Shown here: piece after piece, positions 14,234-23,230 of the stretch
Numbering within the stretch: the stretch's first letter is position 1
How the letters are laid out: every line of letters starts with the position of its first letter
Assembly: GCF_021648855.1 (NCBI RefSeq)
Contig: NZ_JAKJHX010000027.1
Span: forward strand, 1-23,301
Direction: 5' to 3'
Length of the DNA stretch: 23,301 nucleotides
From: Tychonema litorale BBK16
GTDB taxonomy: Bacteria > Cyanobacteriota > Cyanobacteriia > Cyanobacteriales > Microcoleaceae
Position numbers and translations under genes: made by a program
The notes under the pieces: generated by a model
What the model saw: only the letters and a program-made list of their open reading frames with translations
Told to the model about the DNA's origin: nothing
Databases searched by the model: none

Positions 14234-15880
14234 ATGAATTACAGCAGAACAATTTCGGCTATTTTGAGTGCTTCGATCGCACTAAGCACCATCTCTCTTC
14301 TCCCCTTCACCTCACCTCAAATCGCCCTAGCCTTAACCGCCGACCAAGTTAAAACCGTTGCTAAAGCCGTCACCGTCCGCATAGAAGGGCCAAAAGGCGG
14401 TTCAGGAGTAATTTTAGAAAAAAAAGGTAACACTTACTATATCCTCACCAATTGGCACGTTGTAGATCAGGCTGGTGATTATCGCGTCATCACTGCGGAC
14501 GGAAAATCTCACTCTGTATACTATAGTTTGATTCGCCGATCGCCCGGAATGGATTTAGCAGTTGTCCCCTTCAGCAGCCCCGAAAGCTATCCCCTCGCTC
14601 AATTAGCCAATTCCCCAGCAACTGCGGGAAAAAAGGCGATTGTCGCGGGCTGGCCCATATCTGGGGGTTCCCTCAGACAACCGATTTTCCTTGCCACAGA
14701 AGGCTTACTAACCGGCCGCCAAACTGCTTGGAACGGCTATACATTGGTATACAATAACTTAGTGAGAGCGGGCATGAGTGGTGGCCCAGTGCTCGACGAT
14801 GCGGGACGATTGATCGCAATTAATGGCATTGTCAAACTTGAGAATAATTCTGATAAAATTGTGTCTGCTGGGATAGAAATCAATACTTTTCTGAAATGGC
14901 GCTCAACTGTTTCGCTGCCGATAGTACCTGAATCTCCCACTGCCAAAACTCCCTCAAATCCCGTTAATAATTCGCCCCGCAAGCCTGCAAGTGCGATCGC
15001 CTTTGCTACTACCAATACCCTCAAAGCGCCTTCAGGAGTAGTCAATTCAGTTTCTCTCGGTTCTGCCTATTTTGCGACAGGAAATAGTAACGGCACTATC
15101 TCTGTTTGGAATTTACCGGGCGGAGAATTAAAAACTACACTACGAGGACATACCGAATCAGTAAATGCAGTGGCTATGAGTCCAGACGGCAAGGTTTTGG
15201 CTAGCGGTAGTGACGACAAAACCATCAAGATTTGGAACTTAGAAACTGGCGCAGTTTTACACACTTTGAGCGGGCATACCAATGCTATTTCAACCATTGG
15301 AATTAGTCCAGATGGTGAATTTGTAGCTAGTGGTAGTTGGGACAAAAGTATTAAGGTTTGGAATGGGAAAACGGGGGAGTTGTTAAGAACTTTGGCTGGG
15401 CATTCTGGATTGGTAAATACTGTTGCTATAAGTCCCGATAGTAAAGTTTTAGCTAGTGGTAGCAAAGATGGTTCGATTAGGTTGTGGAATTTAGCTAATG
15501 GTCAAGGAATTCGCACCATTAGTGGCAATAATTTGTCGGTTTTGTCGGTAGCTTTTAGCCCGGATGGTAAGAGTTTGGCTGCGGGAAATAGCAACGGCAC
15601 TGTTGGCTTGTGGAATACGGTCAACGGGCAGTTGATTCGGCGTTTGAGCGGGCATACGGATGGGGTTTGGTCGGTGGCTTTCAGTCGTGATAGTAGTATA
15701 GTGGTTAGTGGCAGTTGGGATAAAAGTGTCAGATTGTGGGATTTGCGATCGGGTGATTTAAGAGGCACTTTGAGCGGGCATTCTGGCTATGTTAGTGCTG
15801 TGGCGATTAGCGGGGATGGGAAGACGATTGTGAGTGCTGGTTGGTTGGGGGAGATTAAGATTTGGAAACGGGGGAGTTGA
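14234..15880 (+). CDS. Exported trypsin-like serine protease fused to a WD40 propeller
   Basis: Residues 1-34 look like a signal peptide (hydrophobic run ISAILSASIALSTISLLPF, then LALA before TADQ), so the protein is probably periplasmic or secreted. Residues about 36-225 form a trypsin-like (S1/DegP-related) protease: LTNWHVVD gives H75, GMDLAVV gives D107 and RAGMSGGPVLD gives S182, a complete triad. A Ser/Pro/Asn-rich linker (about 230-262) leads to seven WD40 repeats (about 264-548), most ending GH and starting with a VxxVAxSPDG strand and a SGSxDxxIxxWN strand, enough for a closed seven-bladed propeller. There is no PDZ domain. The propeller probably binds a substrate or partner. The gene stands alone, and its mRNA leader contains a palindromic repeat. 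Confidence 0.94.
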   Translation: MNYSRTISAILSASIALSTISLLPFTSPQIALALTADQVKTVAKAVTVRIEGPKGGSGVILEKKGNTYYILTNWHVVDQAGDYRVITADGKSHSVYYSLIRRSPGMDLAVVPFSSPESYPLAQLANSPATAGKKAIVAGWPISGGSLRQPIFLATEGLLTGRQTAWNGYTLVYNNLVRAGMSGGPVLDDAGRLIAINGIVKLENNSDKIVSAGIEINTFLKWRSTVSLPIVPESPTAKTPSNPVNNSPRKPASAIAFATTNTLKAPSGVVNSVSLGSAYFATGNSNGTISVWNLPGGELKTTLRGHTESVNAVAMSPDGKVLASGSDDKTIKIWNLETGAVLHTLSGHTNAISTIGISPDGEFVASGSWDKSIKVWNGKTGELLRTLAGHSGLVNTVAISPDSKVLASGSKDGSIRLWNLANGQGIRTISGNNLSVLSVAFSPDGKSLAAGNSNGTVGLWNTVNGQLIRRLSGHTDGVWSVAFSRDSSIVVSGSWDKSVRLWDLRSGDLRGTLSGHSGYVSAVAISGDGKTIVSAGWLGEIKIWKRGS

Positions 15881-15999
15881 GATGTTTTTTAACGAACTGG
15901 TTCCCGAAGCGTAGGGTAAAATGCGAAGGAAAATCCGAGACAAACTGATATGATCTTGAGGAATCTGAGGTTGGGAAATTCATGGATTGACTTTCAGAT

Positions 16000-16036
16000 A
16001 GTTTTGTTGAATAATTATAAATTATTCAACAAAACT
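16000..16036. promoter_or_regulatory. Perfect 37-bp AT-rich palindrome before the oxoprolinase gene
   Basis: Arms of 17 bases (16000-16016 and 16020-16036) are perfectly complementary around ATA. It ends one base before the TAGG ribosome-binding-like sequence and 12 bases before the ATG at 16049. In mRNA it would fold into a stem next to the start site; in DNA it could be an operator. It might also end transcription from the protease gene, as U-rich sequence lies in the arms but not after them. Confidence 0.7.
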
Positions 16037-16048
16037 TAGGAAAAAAAT

Positions 16049-19000
16049 ATGAATACTGATTTTTGCGATCGCACTGGCTGGCAATTCTGGATCGATCGCG
16101 GTGGCACTTTTACTGATATTGTTGCTAAATGCCCTGATGGTAAATTATTAATTCACAAATTGCTATCGGAAAATCCCGATCGCTACACAGATGCAGCAGT
16201 TCAAGGAATTCGCGATATTTTGGGAATTTCCGCCGGCGCAGCAATACCCGCAGCACAAATTGAAGCGGTAAAAATGGGGACGACGGTAGCGACAAATGCT
16301 TTACTGGAACGAAAAGGCGATCGCACAATTCTACTAATTACCAAGGGTTTCGGCGATGCGCTGAGAATTGGTTATCAAAACCGCCCCAATATTTTCGCTC
16401 GTCACATTGTGCTGCCGGAAATACTGTACGATCGAGTTATTGAAGTTACTGAACGCTACAGCGCCCAAGGCGAAGAGTTAATTGCTGTCGATCGCAATTT
16501 TATCCCGTCTTTGCAACAAGCATATAATGAGGGAATTCGCAGTTGTGCGATCGTATTTATGCACGGTTATCGCTACTCGCAACACGAACAACAAGTTGCC
16601 GAAATAGCAAAGGAAATTGGCTTTACCCAAATATCAGTATCTCACGAAGTCAGTCCGCTGATGAAACTAATTTTTCGCGGAGATACTACGGTTGTCGATG
16701 CTTATTTATCTCCAATTTTACGCCGCTACGTCGAACAAATAACCAGCCAATTATCTGTAGGGGCGGTGCCCCCGTGCCCGCCCTCCCCATGTCCGCCCCT
16801 TCGCGATTTCGCAATTCCTAATTCCCAATTTCCCATTCCCAATTCCCCATTCCCCAAATTAATGTTTATGCAGTCGAATGGCGGCTTAGTAGATGCCGCC
16901 CAATTTCAAGGGAAAAATAGTATTTTATCCGGCCCGGCTGGGGGAATTGTTGGTGCTGTTCAAACCAGTAAAAAGGCAGGTTTTGACAAAATTATTACCT
17001 TTGATATGGGTGGAACTTCGACAGATGTTGCCCATTTTAATGGTGAATACGAACGAGAATTTGAGACAGAAATTGCTGGTGTAAGGTTGCGATCGCCCGT
17101 GATGGCAATTCATACTGTAGCAGCAGGTGGCGGTTCCATTGTATTTTTTGATGGTGGACGTTACCGCGTCGGGCCGGAGTCTGCGGGGGCGAATCCTGGG
17201 CCTGCTTGCTATCGAAATGGTGGGCCTTTAACGGTGACTGATTGTAATGTGATGTTGGGCAAAATTCAGCCTGATTTTTTCCCGAAAGTGTTTGGATTGA
17301 ATGGAGATTTACCGATCGCCTCTGACGTAGTAAAGCAAAAATTTGGGCAATTAGCGGGGGAAATTGGGGGCGAGAGGACACCGGAACAGGTGGCGGAGGG
17401 GTTTTTGGCGATCGCTGTGGAAAAGATGGCTAATGCGGTGAAAAAAATCTCGCTTCAGCGCGGTTACGATGTTTCGGAATATACACTGTGCTGTTTCGGC
17501 GGTGCGGGGGGACAACACGCTTGTGCGATCGCCGATGCTTTGGGCATGAAACGGGTGTTTATTCACCCTTATGCGGGGGTGTTATCCGCTTACGGTATAG
17601 GTTTGGCTGATGTGCGGGTAATGCGCGAAAGTGCGATCGAGCAACAATTAAGTCTCGAATTAATTACTGATTTGCATCCTATTTTAACCGAATTGGAGGC
17701 TGAGGGAAAGAGAAAATTGAACCGCAGAGGCGCAGAGGGCGCTGAGGAAGAGTCCGAGATTTTAGTTATTAGGAAACTGCGCTTAAAATATCAGGGTAGC
17801 GATTCAGTTTTGGCAGTAAATTTTGATGCAAAAATTGAAGTAATCCAGGCTGAATTTGAAGCAGCACATCGACAGCGTTACAGTTTTATCATGCCAGAAA
17901 AAGCGCTAATTGTGGAAGCTGTTTCGGTGGAAGTTGTAGAAACAATGGATGTGCCGGAAATATCCACAATTTCCTCTGATTATGGCACGGGCATCTTGCC
18001 TGTTGCCCGTGCAATTGACAGCGTACAAATGTATGTTGCTGGCGAATGGCGGGAAACGCCTGTGTACTGGAGAGAAGATTTGCGATCGCACGACTGCATT
18101 ACTGGCCCCGCCTTGATTGTAGAAGCCACGGGTACAAATGCGATCGAACCGGGTTGGGAAGCCGAATTAACGGCAAGCAACGACTTAATCTTACATCGCA
18201 AGTCTGTGCAGGCGATCGCAGATAATCCCCGTTTATCTACGATTACAGTAGATCCTGTGTTGCTGGAAATATTTAATAACTTGTTTCGGGCGATCGCGGA
18301 ACAAATGGGTATCACCTTACAAAACACAAGTTCTTCTGTTAACATCAAAGAACGCCTCGATTTTTCCTGTGCAATCTTCGACCAAAACGGGCAATTAGTA
18401 GCCAATGCGCCGCACATTCCCGTCCATCTCGGCTCCATGAGTGAAAGTATATCAGCATTGATTTCCGCAAAAGCTGCTACGATTAAGCCTGGGGATGTTT
18501 ATGTGTCTAATAATCCCTATAACGGCGGTACACATCTGCCAGATATTACCGTCATTACTCCAGTATTTGATAATACTAATTCTCTAGTTTTATTTTATGT
18601 AGCCTCGCGGGGACATCATGCCGATATTGGTGGCATCACTCCCGGTTCCATGCCTCCAAACAGTACAAGCGTAACTCAGGAAGGCGTATTGCTGGATAAT
18701 TTTCAGCTAGTAAGTGAGGGGAAATTCCAAGAGCCAAAATTACTAGAAATTTTAACAACTGGTAATTTTCCTGTCCGCAATCCGGCCCAAAACTTAGCCG
18801 ATTTGCAAGCACAAATTGCTGCTAACAAACGCGGTGCTGAAGAACTGCTTAAAATGGTAGAACATTACAGCTTGGAAATAGTACAAGCTTATATGAGTTT
18901 CGTACAAGACAATGCTGAGGAGTCGGTACGCAAAGTAATTGATGTTTTGCAAGACGGCGAATTTACCTATCCGATGGATAGTGGTGGACAAATTAAAGTA

Positions 19001-19774
19001 GCCATTACTATTGACAAATCTACGCGCAGTGCCAAAATAGATTTCACTGGCACTTCCCCTCAACAAAATAACAATCTTAATGCTCCCGCAGCAGTTTGTA
19101 AAGCCGCTGTTTTGTATGTTTTTCGCACCTTAGTAGATGACGATATCCCTCTGAATGCAGGCTGTTTGAAACCTCTGGAAATCATCAATCCCGAAGGCTG
19201 TATGCTAAATCCTAAGTATCCAGCCGCCGTAGTTGCAGGAAATGTGGAAACTTCGCAAAATATTACCGATGCTTTGTATTGCGCGCTGGGAGTGATGGCC
19301 GCTTCTCAGGGAACTATGAATAATTTCACCTTTGGAAATCAGCGCTATCAATATTATGAAACTATTTGTGGTGGTTCTGGTGCGGGTGCAAATTTTGATG
19401 GTACGGATGCGGTGCAAACTCACATGACTAATTCCCGTTTAACCGACCCTGAAGTGTTGGAATGGCGCTTTCCGGTGTTGTTAGAAAGTTTTGCAATTCG
19501 GGCTAATAGTGGGGGGAATGGATGTCATCGCGGGGGGAATGGAGTTGTGCGGCGAATGCGGTTTTTGGAGGCGATGACGGCGGGAATTTTATCGGGGAGA
19601 CGGGTGATTTCTCCGTGCGGTTTGCATGGTGGAGAAGCGGGGAAAGTTGGGCGGAATTATGTTGAAAGATTGGATGGAAAAGTTGAGGAGTTGGGGAGTA
19701 CGGCGACTGTGGAAATGCAGGCTGGGGATGTTTTTGTAATTGAGACTCCGGGGGGTGGAGGATTTAAGGAGTGA
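16049..19774 (+). CDS. oplAH: 5-oxoprolinase / hydantoinase A-B fusion
   Basis: ATP-dependent 5-oxoprolinases open 5-oxoproline to glutamate and recycle a product of glutathione turnover. The HyuA-like half covers about residues 8-700: [15 protein letters not shown] (phosphate loop of the actin-like fold), [39 protein letters not shown] and [20 protein letters not shown]. The HyuB-like half runs from about 730 to the end: [60 protein letters not shown] and [11 protein letters not shown]. The 1241-aa single-chain layout is that of OPLAH, though a hydantoinase or acetophenone-carboxylase-like activity cannot be excluded. Three segments (about 236-269, 557-567 and 645-655) are encoded by dispersed repeats and depart from the family pattern. 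ATG at 16049 with TAGG nearby. It converges with the restriction gene, leaving six bases. Confidence 0.93.
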   Translation: MNTDFCDRTGWQFWIDRGGTFTDIVAKCPDGKLLIHKLLSENPDRYTDAAVQGIRDILGISAGAAIPAAQIEAVKMGTTVATNALLERKGDRTILLITKGFGDALRIGYQNRPNIFARHIVLPEILYDRVIEVTERYSAQGEELIAVDRNFIPSLQQAYNEGIRSCAIVFMHGYRYSQHEQQVAEIAKEIGFTQISVSHEVSPLMKLIFRGDTTVVDAYLSPILRRYVEQITSQLSVGAVPPCPPSPCPPLRDFAIPNSQFPIPNSPFPKLMFMQSNGGLVDAAQFQGKNSILSGPAGGIVGAVQTSKKAGFDKIITFDMGGTSTDVAHFNGEYEREFETEIAGVRLRSPVMAIHTVAAGGGSIVFFDGGRYRVGPESAGANPGPACYRNGGPLTVTDCNVMLGKIQPDFFPKVFGLNGDLPIASDVVKQKFGQLAGEIGGERTPEQVAEGFLAIAVEKMANAVKKISLQRGYDVSEYTLCCFGGAGGQHACAIADALGMKRVFIHPYAGVLSAYGIGLADVRVMRESAIEQQLSLELITDLHPILTELEAEGKRKLNRRGAEGAEEESEILVIRKLRLKYQGSDSVLAVNFDAKIEVIQAEFEAAHRQRYSFIMPEKALIVEAVSVEVVETMDVPEISTISSDYGTGILPVARAIDSVQMYVAGEWRETPVYWREDLRSHDCITGPALIVEATGTNAIEPGWEAELTASNDLILHRKSVQAIADNPRLSTITVDPVLLEIFNNLFRAIAEQMGITLQNTSSSVNIKERLDFSCAIFDQNGQLVANAPHIPVHLGSMSESISALISAKAATIKPGDVYVSNNPYNGGTHLPDITVITPVFDNTNSLVLFYVASRGHHADIGGITPGSMPPNSTSVTQEGVLLDNFQLVSEGKFQEPKLLEILTTGNFPVRNPAQNLADLQAQIAANKRGAEELLKMVEHYSLEIVQAYMSFVQDNAEESVRKVIDVLQDGEFTYPMDSGGQIKVAITIDKSTRSAKIDFTGTSPQQNNNLNAPAAVCKAAVLYVFRTLVDDDIPLNAGCLKPLEIINPEGCMLNPKYPAAVVAGNVETSQNITDALYCALGVMAASQGTMNNFTFGNQRYQYYETICGGSGAGANFDGTDAVQTHMTNSRLTDPEVLEWRFPVLLESFAIRANSGGNGCHRGGNGVVRRMRFLEAMTAGILSGRRVISPCGLHGGEAGKVGRNYVERLDGKVEELGSTATVEMQAGDVFVIETPGGGGFKE
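16757..16856 (+). repeat. Compound repeat inserted in the oxoprolinase frame
   Basis: A GGGGCGGTGCCCCCGTGCCC segment is followed by a run of AATTCCC/CAATTCCCC-type short repeats, both found widely in cyanobacterial spacers. In frame they encode [10 protein letters not shown] and [13 protein letters not shown], a proline-rich insert of about 33 residues between [13 protein letters not shown] and the conserved MFMQSNGGL segment. Confidence 0.8.
17720..17750 (+). repeat. CGCAGAGGCGCAGAGG-type repeat in the oxoprolinase frame
   Basis: AACCGCAGAGGCGCAGAGGG and its continuation match a common cyanobacterial intergenic repeat. In frame it encodes [11 protein letters not shown], a charged linker between the two conserved parts of the HyuA-like half. 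Confidence 0.8.
17985..18012. repeat. GCATCTTGCC-type repeat in the oxoprolinase frame
   Basis: GCACGGGCA (17985-17993) and TGCCCGTGC (18004-18012) are perfect 9-bp arms around TCTTGCCTGT. It encodes [11 protein letters not shown] in frame and is a shorter relative of the repeat in menD at 3161-3213. Confidence 0.75.
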
Positions 19775-19780
19775 ATTTAT

Positions 19781-20722
19781 TTAAATAGCGAGTAACTTGA
19801 ATAGTTCTTCTTTTTTGTGATCTCGCTCTACTAATTCTTCCAAAATGAACCAATAATTGACAATATTCTGGGCTGTATTGAGAGCAGATATGGCTCGTGT
19901 AGTAACAGAAACACCAGGTAAGATTAGAATAGTTGTTGATTCGGAACTAGCTTCTTTCGCTCGACTTAAGCTTTTGAGGGTTGCTCCAAATCGCTCTAGA
20001 ACACCACCAGTATCTATACCTCCTTTAATTTCAACTGCGACTAAAATTTGTTCGTCTTTGTAAACTGCAATGTCAGGTTCACTGGCAAATACGATTTTCC
20101 GCCCATCTTTAAGTTGCATGACTTTTTCATCAGAGTCACCTGTTTCATTAGAAATCCAATCTTCCTCACGCAATCTCAACTGAACTATAGATTTTATGAG
20201 AATTTCGACTTTGCTTCCCTTCGCATTCTGCCACGAACCCTGAGCTTGAGAACCAGCAGCCATTCCACGCCATAAATCAAATTCGCGAGGATCTATATGT
20301 TCATCTGTTTCAACTAAATGGCTAATAATTTTATTTAAGTGCTGAGCTATATTCTCAGCCACTAACTCATCAGGAAAAGCTTTTCCTTGCTCATAGCGAA
20401 TACTTGACATTCCAACTTGATTCATTGATTTTTGGGAAACCATTGCTAACATTCTGTAATACCCTACACTATAGGATATACTCATCAAAACTTGGGGGTG
20501 AGCAAAGACAATCACGGGCTTGATACCACGGTGAATTACCTTATTCCAAGCTTTTTGAGAAATGCCGAGATGATCACATTCCCACGGCAGTTTTTCCCCT
20601 TTTACCTGTTCAATTTGATAGGCTGTCTCCAACATTCCCCATTCATGTAGTTTTTGGTGAAAAAACTCACTCTTGGACAATTGATCAAACAACCAAGCTT
20701 CGCGTTTGTTCGATGATGTCAT
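19781..20722 (-). CDS. Type II restriction endonuclease, XcyI-like
   Basis: The protein carries a PD-(D/E)xK nuclease core: EPDIAVYKDEQILVAVEIKGG has PD, 13 residues, then EIK, the catalytic layout of many type II enzymes. The preceding WRGMAAGSQAQGSWQNAKGSKVE and the overall length (about 313 aa) resemble the XcyI family, which cuts CCCGGG; I recognise this family by memory and rate it less certain than the nuclease fold. It follows the methyltransferase gene on the same strand, forming a restriction-modification pair. I chose the ATG at 20722 because AGGTG lies six bases upstream of it; the GTG at 20731 is inside that site and would add three residues. It converges with the oxoprolinase gene. 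Confidence 0.8.
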   Translation of the reverse strand: MTSSNKREAWLFDQLSKSEFFHQKLHEWGMLETAYQIEQVKGEKLPWECDHLGISQKAWNKVIHRGIKPVIVFAHPQVLMSISYSVGYYRMLAMVSQKSMNQVGMSSIRYEQGKAFPDELVAENIAQHLNKIISHLVETDEHIDPREFDLWRGMAAGSQAQGSWQNAKGSKVEILIKSIVQLRLREEDWISNETGDSDEKVMQLKDGRKIVFASEPDIAVYKDEQILVAVEIKGGIDTGGVLERFGATLKSLSRAKEASSESTTILILPGVSVTTRAISALNTAQNIVNYWFILEELVERDHKKEELFKLLAI

Positions 20723-20731
20723 TGTTGTCAC

Positions 20732-22162
20732 CTATTCTTTATGCCAAATGAGAACACTCTCACGGACAGGAACTCGACCGTATTTACCCATCTGCTGGGA
20801 ACTATTACCTTTGTAGCGGGCAACAATTACTTGTTCAACCCGAAAACCCAGCTCTTGGGCCATTTCTGAAAGCACTAAATCGACTGGAACTATCTCGCTG
20901 GCAAAACGCACGTTATCCACAACTACCGCTACTTTTGCACCGGGAGCTAAAATTTTTGCCCATTCCAAAATAGCTTTTTGCATATCTACAAAATAGGCTA
21001 TCAACATATCGGGAATGCGGGGATTATTTAATGCTTTCCCTTGCTGGCGAAGTAGGCCTGCAACTTCGGCAATTACTGGATTAGGCGGTTTGTCAGCAGC
21101 ATCAATTTTGGATTCAATGTGCGATCGCAAAATGCCAAATCTCAACTCCTTTAACTCCTCAAAGTTCTTAACAAAGTTAAAGCACAGTTCCAGCGAATAG
21201 GTGCGAGTATAGTCATAACGATTGGGATAGGGTGGAGATGTAATCAAAGCTGTGGGTTGTCTCTCAAAATTTATATTGCTTAAATTCCGAGTATCACCTA
21301 GCTTAACCGTGGGAAGTTCCACCGATTTATTTTGCCCCCACAAACACCTTAATGATAGGATATCTTCTTCAGCTTCATATACTTTCTGTTGCAGCATTTC
21401 TCCTGGATCGGGAATTAATTTATCATGTTTCATTCGTAAAAATTGACCGTCTTTTGCCGTATAGCTGCAAGGCTCTAAAATAGCCAAAAAAAGCAGTTGA
21501 AAAATGTCTTTCAAGGGTGAAGATAAACTTTCAATAGCACTTTTCCACTGACGCAATTTGAGGAGAGTTGCTTCTGGAAAAGCTACTTGCATAATCTTGA
21601 CATCCATTGCCACCTCAGCGGGTTCTGCTTTCTCTACCTTGGCTTTAAGTTCTGTAAAAGTTTTTCGCAAGGTTTGTGGTTCTACTGAAGAGAAAAGTGG
21701 CAGCGTCCCGGCAATAAAAGTAGCTATTGGCAATCGATCTATTCCCAATGCTGGGATGTTGTGCTGCATGGCTGTAAATAAAGTTGTCCCCATGCCACAA
21801 AAAGGCTCAAATAAGTAATCATTTTCAGTTAATTCAAAACGGTGAATAAATTGTTTGACTAAAGCAAAGGAAAATGCTTCTTTGTAGCGGAAGAGGCGGA
21901 GAACAGGCAAGCTTTTGTTACCTACATAGGATACGAGTTGTCCCAGTCGCAGTTCTTCACTCATATACGGCGCAAATTTTGCTTCGATGCGATCGCGTTC
22001 AACACAATTGCTAGTTTCGGCAGGACTCGCTATGATGTCTGTTTCTGGGAATAAACTTAACTGTTTCACTACGTTTTTTCTCCTGATGGCGAACCTCGCC
22101 TTTTGTATGTCTCCTGTCAAGTTTACTGCGAAGTCGCTAAATTTTGAGTGCGATCGCATCAT
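20732..22162 (-). CDS. Type II DNA methyltransferase, probably N4-cytosine
   Basis: LFEPFCGMGTTLFTAMQ (about 118-134) is the AdoMet-binding motif I, with LRLFRYKEAFSFALVKQF before it as motif X, and ITSPPYPNRYDYTRTYSLEL (about 308-327) is catalytic motif IV. TSPPY is the form typical of N4-cytosine methyltransferases. About 180 residues separate motif I from motif IV, space for a target-recognition region between them. The KLGDTRNL stretch just before TSPPY is also common in such enzymes. The product protects DNA from the downstream nuclease; its TAG is nine bases from the nuclease ATG. The start is ambiguous among a GTG at 22165 and ATGs at 22162 and 22159. No controller (C) protein gene is visible beside the pair. 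Confidence 0.9.
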   Translation of the reverse strand: MMRSHSKFSDFAVNLTGDIQKARFAIRRKNVVKQLSLFPETDIIASPAETSNCVERDRIEAKFAPYMSEELRLGQLVSYVGNKSLPVLRLFRYKEAFSFALVKQFIHRFELTENDYLFEPFCGMGTTLFTAMQHNIPALGIDRLPIATFIAGTLPLFSSVEPQTLRKTFTELKAKVEKAEPAEVAMDVKIMQVAFPEATLLKLRQWKSAIESLSSPLKDIFQLLFLAILEPCSYTAKDGQFLRMKHDKLIPDPGEMLQQKVYEAEEDILSLRCLWGQNKSVELPTVKLGDTRNLSNINFERQPTALITSPPYPNRYDYTRTYSLELCFNFVKNFEELKELRFGILRSHIESKIDAADKPPNPVIAEVAGLLRQQGKALNNPRIPDMLIAYFVDMQKAILEWAKILAPGAKVAVVVDNVRFASEIVPVDLVLSEMAQELGFRVEQVIVARYKGNSSQQMGKYGRVPVRESVLIWHKE

Positions 22163-22277
22163 CACTCTCGTTCAACGAACAAATCGCCCCAAACTCAAAA
22201 AAATATTGGACACGGACTGAATAAATAGAGTATGATTCAATTGCATTAGCACTTATTAGCAAAGCCAACACGGAAAA

Positions 22278-22928
22278 ATGGTGCAAACACCTAATTTTTC
22301 AGAATTCAACCATCCTGTGGTCAAATCGCTTTTCCACCACAGCGATCGCGAATTATTGACCCTATTTCAAAATCATCCCGATCAGGGTAAATTCTTCACT
22401 GCAATTTTTTGTCGCTATGCTCAAATTGTACACTCCCTGATTCGACATTCTGTGCGATCGCCCGTACAAGCAGATTACCTCTTCGCCCACACTTGGCTAC
22501 ACATCTATCACGAACTCCGAGGCCTCGATTTGCGTCGCGAAACCCAAGAGTCTGATGGCGGCAATCTCAGTCTCCAAAACTGGTTAATTAATGTCACCGC
22601 TATCTGCATTAATCAAGCCGAATTGCCTCCTGTTGAGACAATTCATTATTCTTTGCAATCAGCTCCACCTCCGCTGTGGTGTTACCTCAAACAAGCTTTA
22701 GAATTGTTAGCACCACTACCACGTTTAGTTGTGTTAATGGATCAGACTTTCCGCTGGAGTGAAACCAGAATTGCAGCTTATTTACAAGCAGAAGGTGAAG
22801 CAATTTCACCGGCTCAAGTCAAGGCTTTGCTACAAAAAGGATATCAAACTCTCGAATCAAATTTACCCAAAGATATTCGAGCTATTTATTTAGATGAAAA
22901 TCTGGATTATCAACAAGCACTTGTTTAG
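22278..22928 (+). CDS. Sigma-70-like (ECF-like) regulator, cyanobacterial type
   Basis: A 216-aa protein with the two-part layout of small sigma factors. Residues about 24-80 (LLTLFQNHPDQGKFFTAIFCRYAQIVHSLI, then ADYLFAHTWLHIYHELRGL) resemble region 2. Residues about 140-195 (LELLAPLPRLVVLMDQTFRWSETRIAAYLQ, VKALLQKGYQTLESNLP) resemble region 4 with its helix-turn-helix. The motifs are weak compared with standard ECF sigma factors, so it could be a sigma-derived regulator that no longer directs polymerase. No anti-sigma gene is adjacent. ATG at 22278, divergent from the methyltransferase with 115 bases between. Confidence 0.75.
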   Translation: MVQTPNFSEFNHPVVKSLFHHSDRELLTLFQNHPDQGKFFTAIFCRYAQIVHSLIRHSVRSPVQADYLFAHTWLHIYHELRGLDLRRETQESDGGNLSLQNWLINVTAICINQAELPPVETIHYSLQSAPPPLWCYLKQALELLAPLPRLVVLMDQTFRWSETRIAAYLQAEGEAISPAQVKALLQKGYQTLESNLPKDIRAIYLDENLDYQQALV

Positions 22929-22932
22929 AGAT

Positions 22933-22981
22933 ACAAAGACCGAAAGTAACAAATTAAGTGGTTGTCACTTCCGGTCTCTGT
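22933..22981 (-). terminator. Long hairpin between sigma-like gene and tRNA-Thr
   Basis: Arms at 22933-22952 and 22962-22981 (20 bases each, 9-base loop) are complementary except at three positions. Those three are A-C mismatches in plus-strand RNA but G-U pairs in minus-strand RNA, so the stem is continuous only in the transcript that comes from the tRNA side. It could end the tRNA transcript or protect its 3' side. No U-run follows. Confidence 0.5.
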
Positions 22982-23069
22982 AAATGTTTTGGGGGTATTT
23001 TTAGAACATTTTGAGTCCAGATTGAGTCCAAATCTCGGACTCGTTCAAATCAAAATGGCTGAAATCCAG

Positions 23070-23141
23070 AGCCGATGGTGGGATTTGAACCCACGACCGT
23101 TCGATTACGAATCGAATACTCTACCCCTGAGCTACATCGGC
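23070..23141 (-). tRNA. trnT-CGU: tRNA-Thr (anticodon CGU)
   Basis: Read on the minus strand, GCCGATG pairs with CATCGGC as the acceptor stem. The D arm is GCTCAGGGGTAGAGT, the anticodon stem TTCGA/TCGAA encloses the loop TTCGTAA with anticodon CGT, and the T arm is GTGGG-TTCAAAT-CCCAC. The discriminator is T and CCA is not encoded, as is usual in cyanobacteria. It reads ACG codons. Length 72 bases. Confidence 0.95.
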
Positions 23142-23230
23142 ACAGACAGTCTTGAATTATAGCATAACAGATGTAGAAAAGCAAGTTGTTTTGGGCGTTG
23201 CTGATTTGCCTCCGAAATCTAGAGTAGGGA

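Noticed and set aside
17037..17381. 114-aa antisense frame and other antisense frames within the oxoprolinase
   Set aside because: All overlap a well-conserved enzyme gene and have no recognisable product; they are by-products of its codon pattern.
22929..23069. Attachment site of an integrated element at tRNA-Thr
   Set aside because: There is a repeated GAGTCCA near the tRNA 3' end and a restriction system nearby, but no integrase and no duplicated tRNA 3' end.
22962..23162. 66-aa open frame across the tRNA
   Set aside because: It runs antisense through tRNA-Thr; the WWDLNPRPFDYES peptide is simply the translated reverse strand of the tRNA gene.
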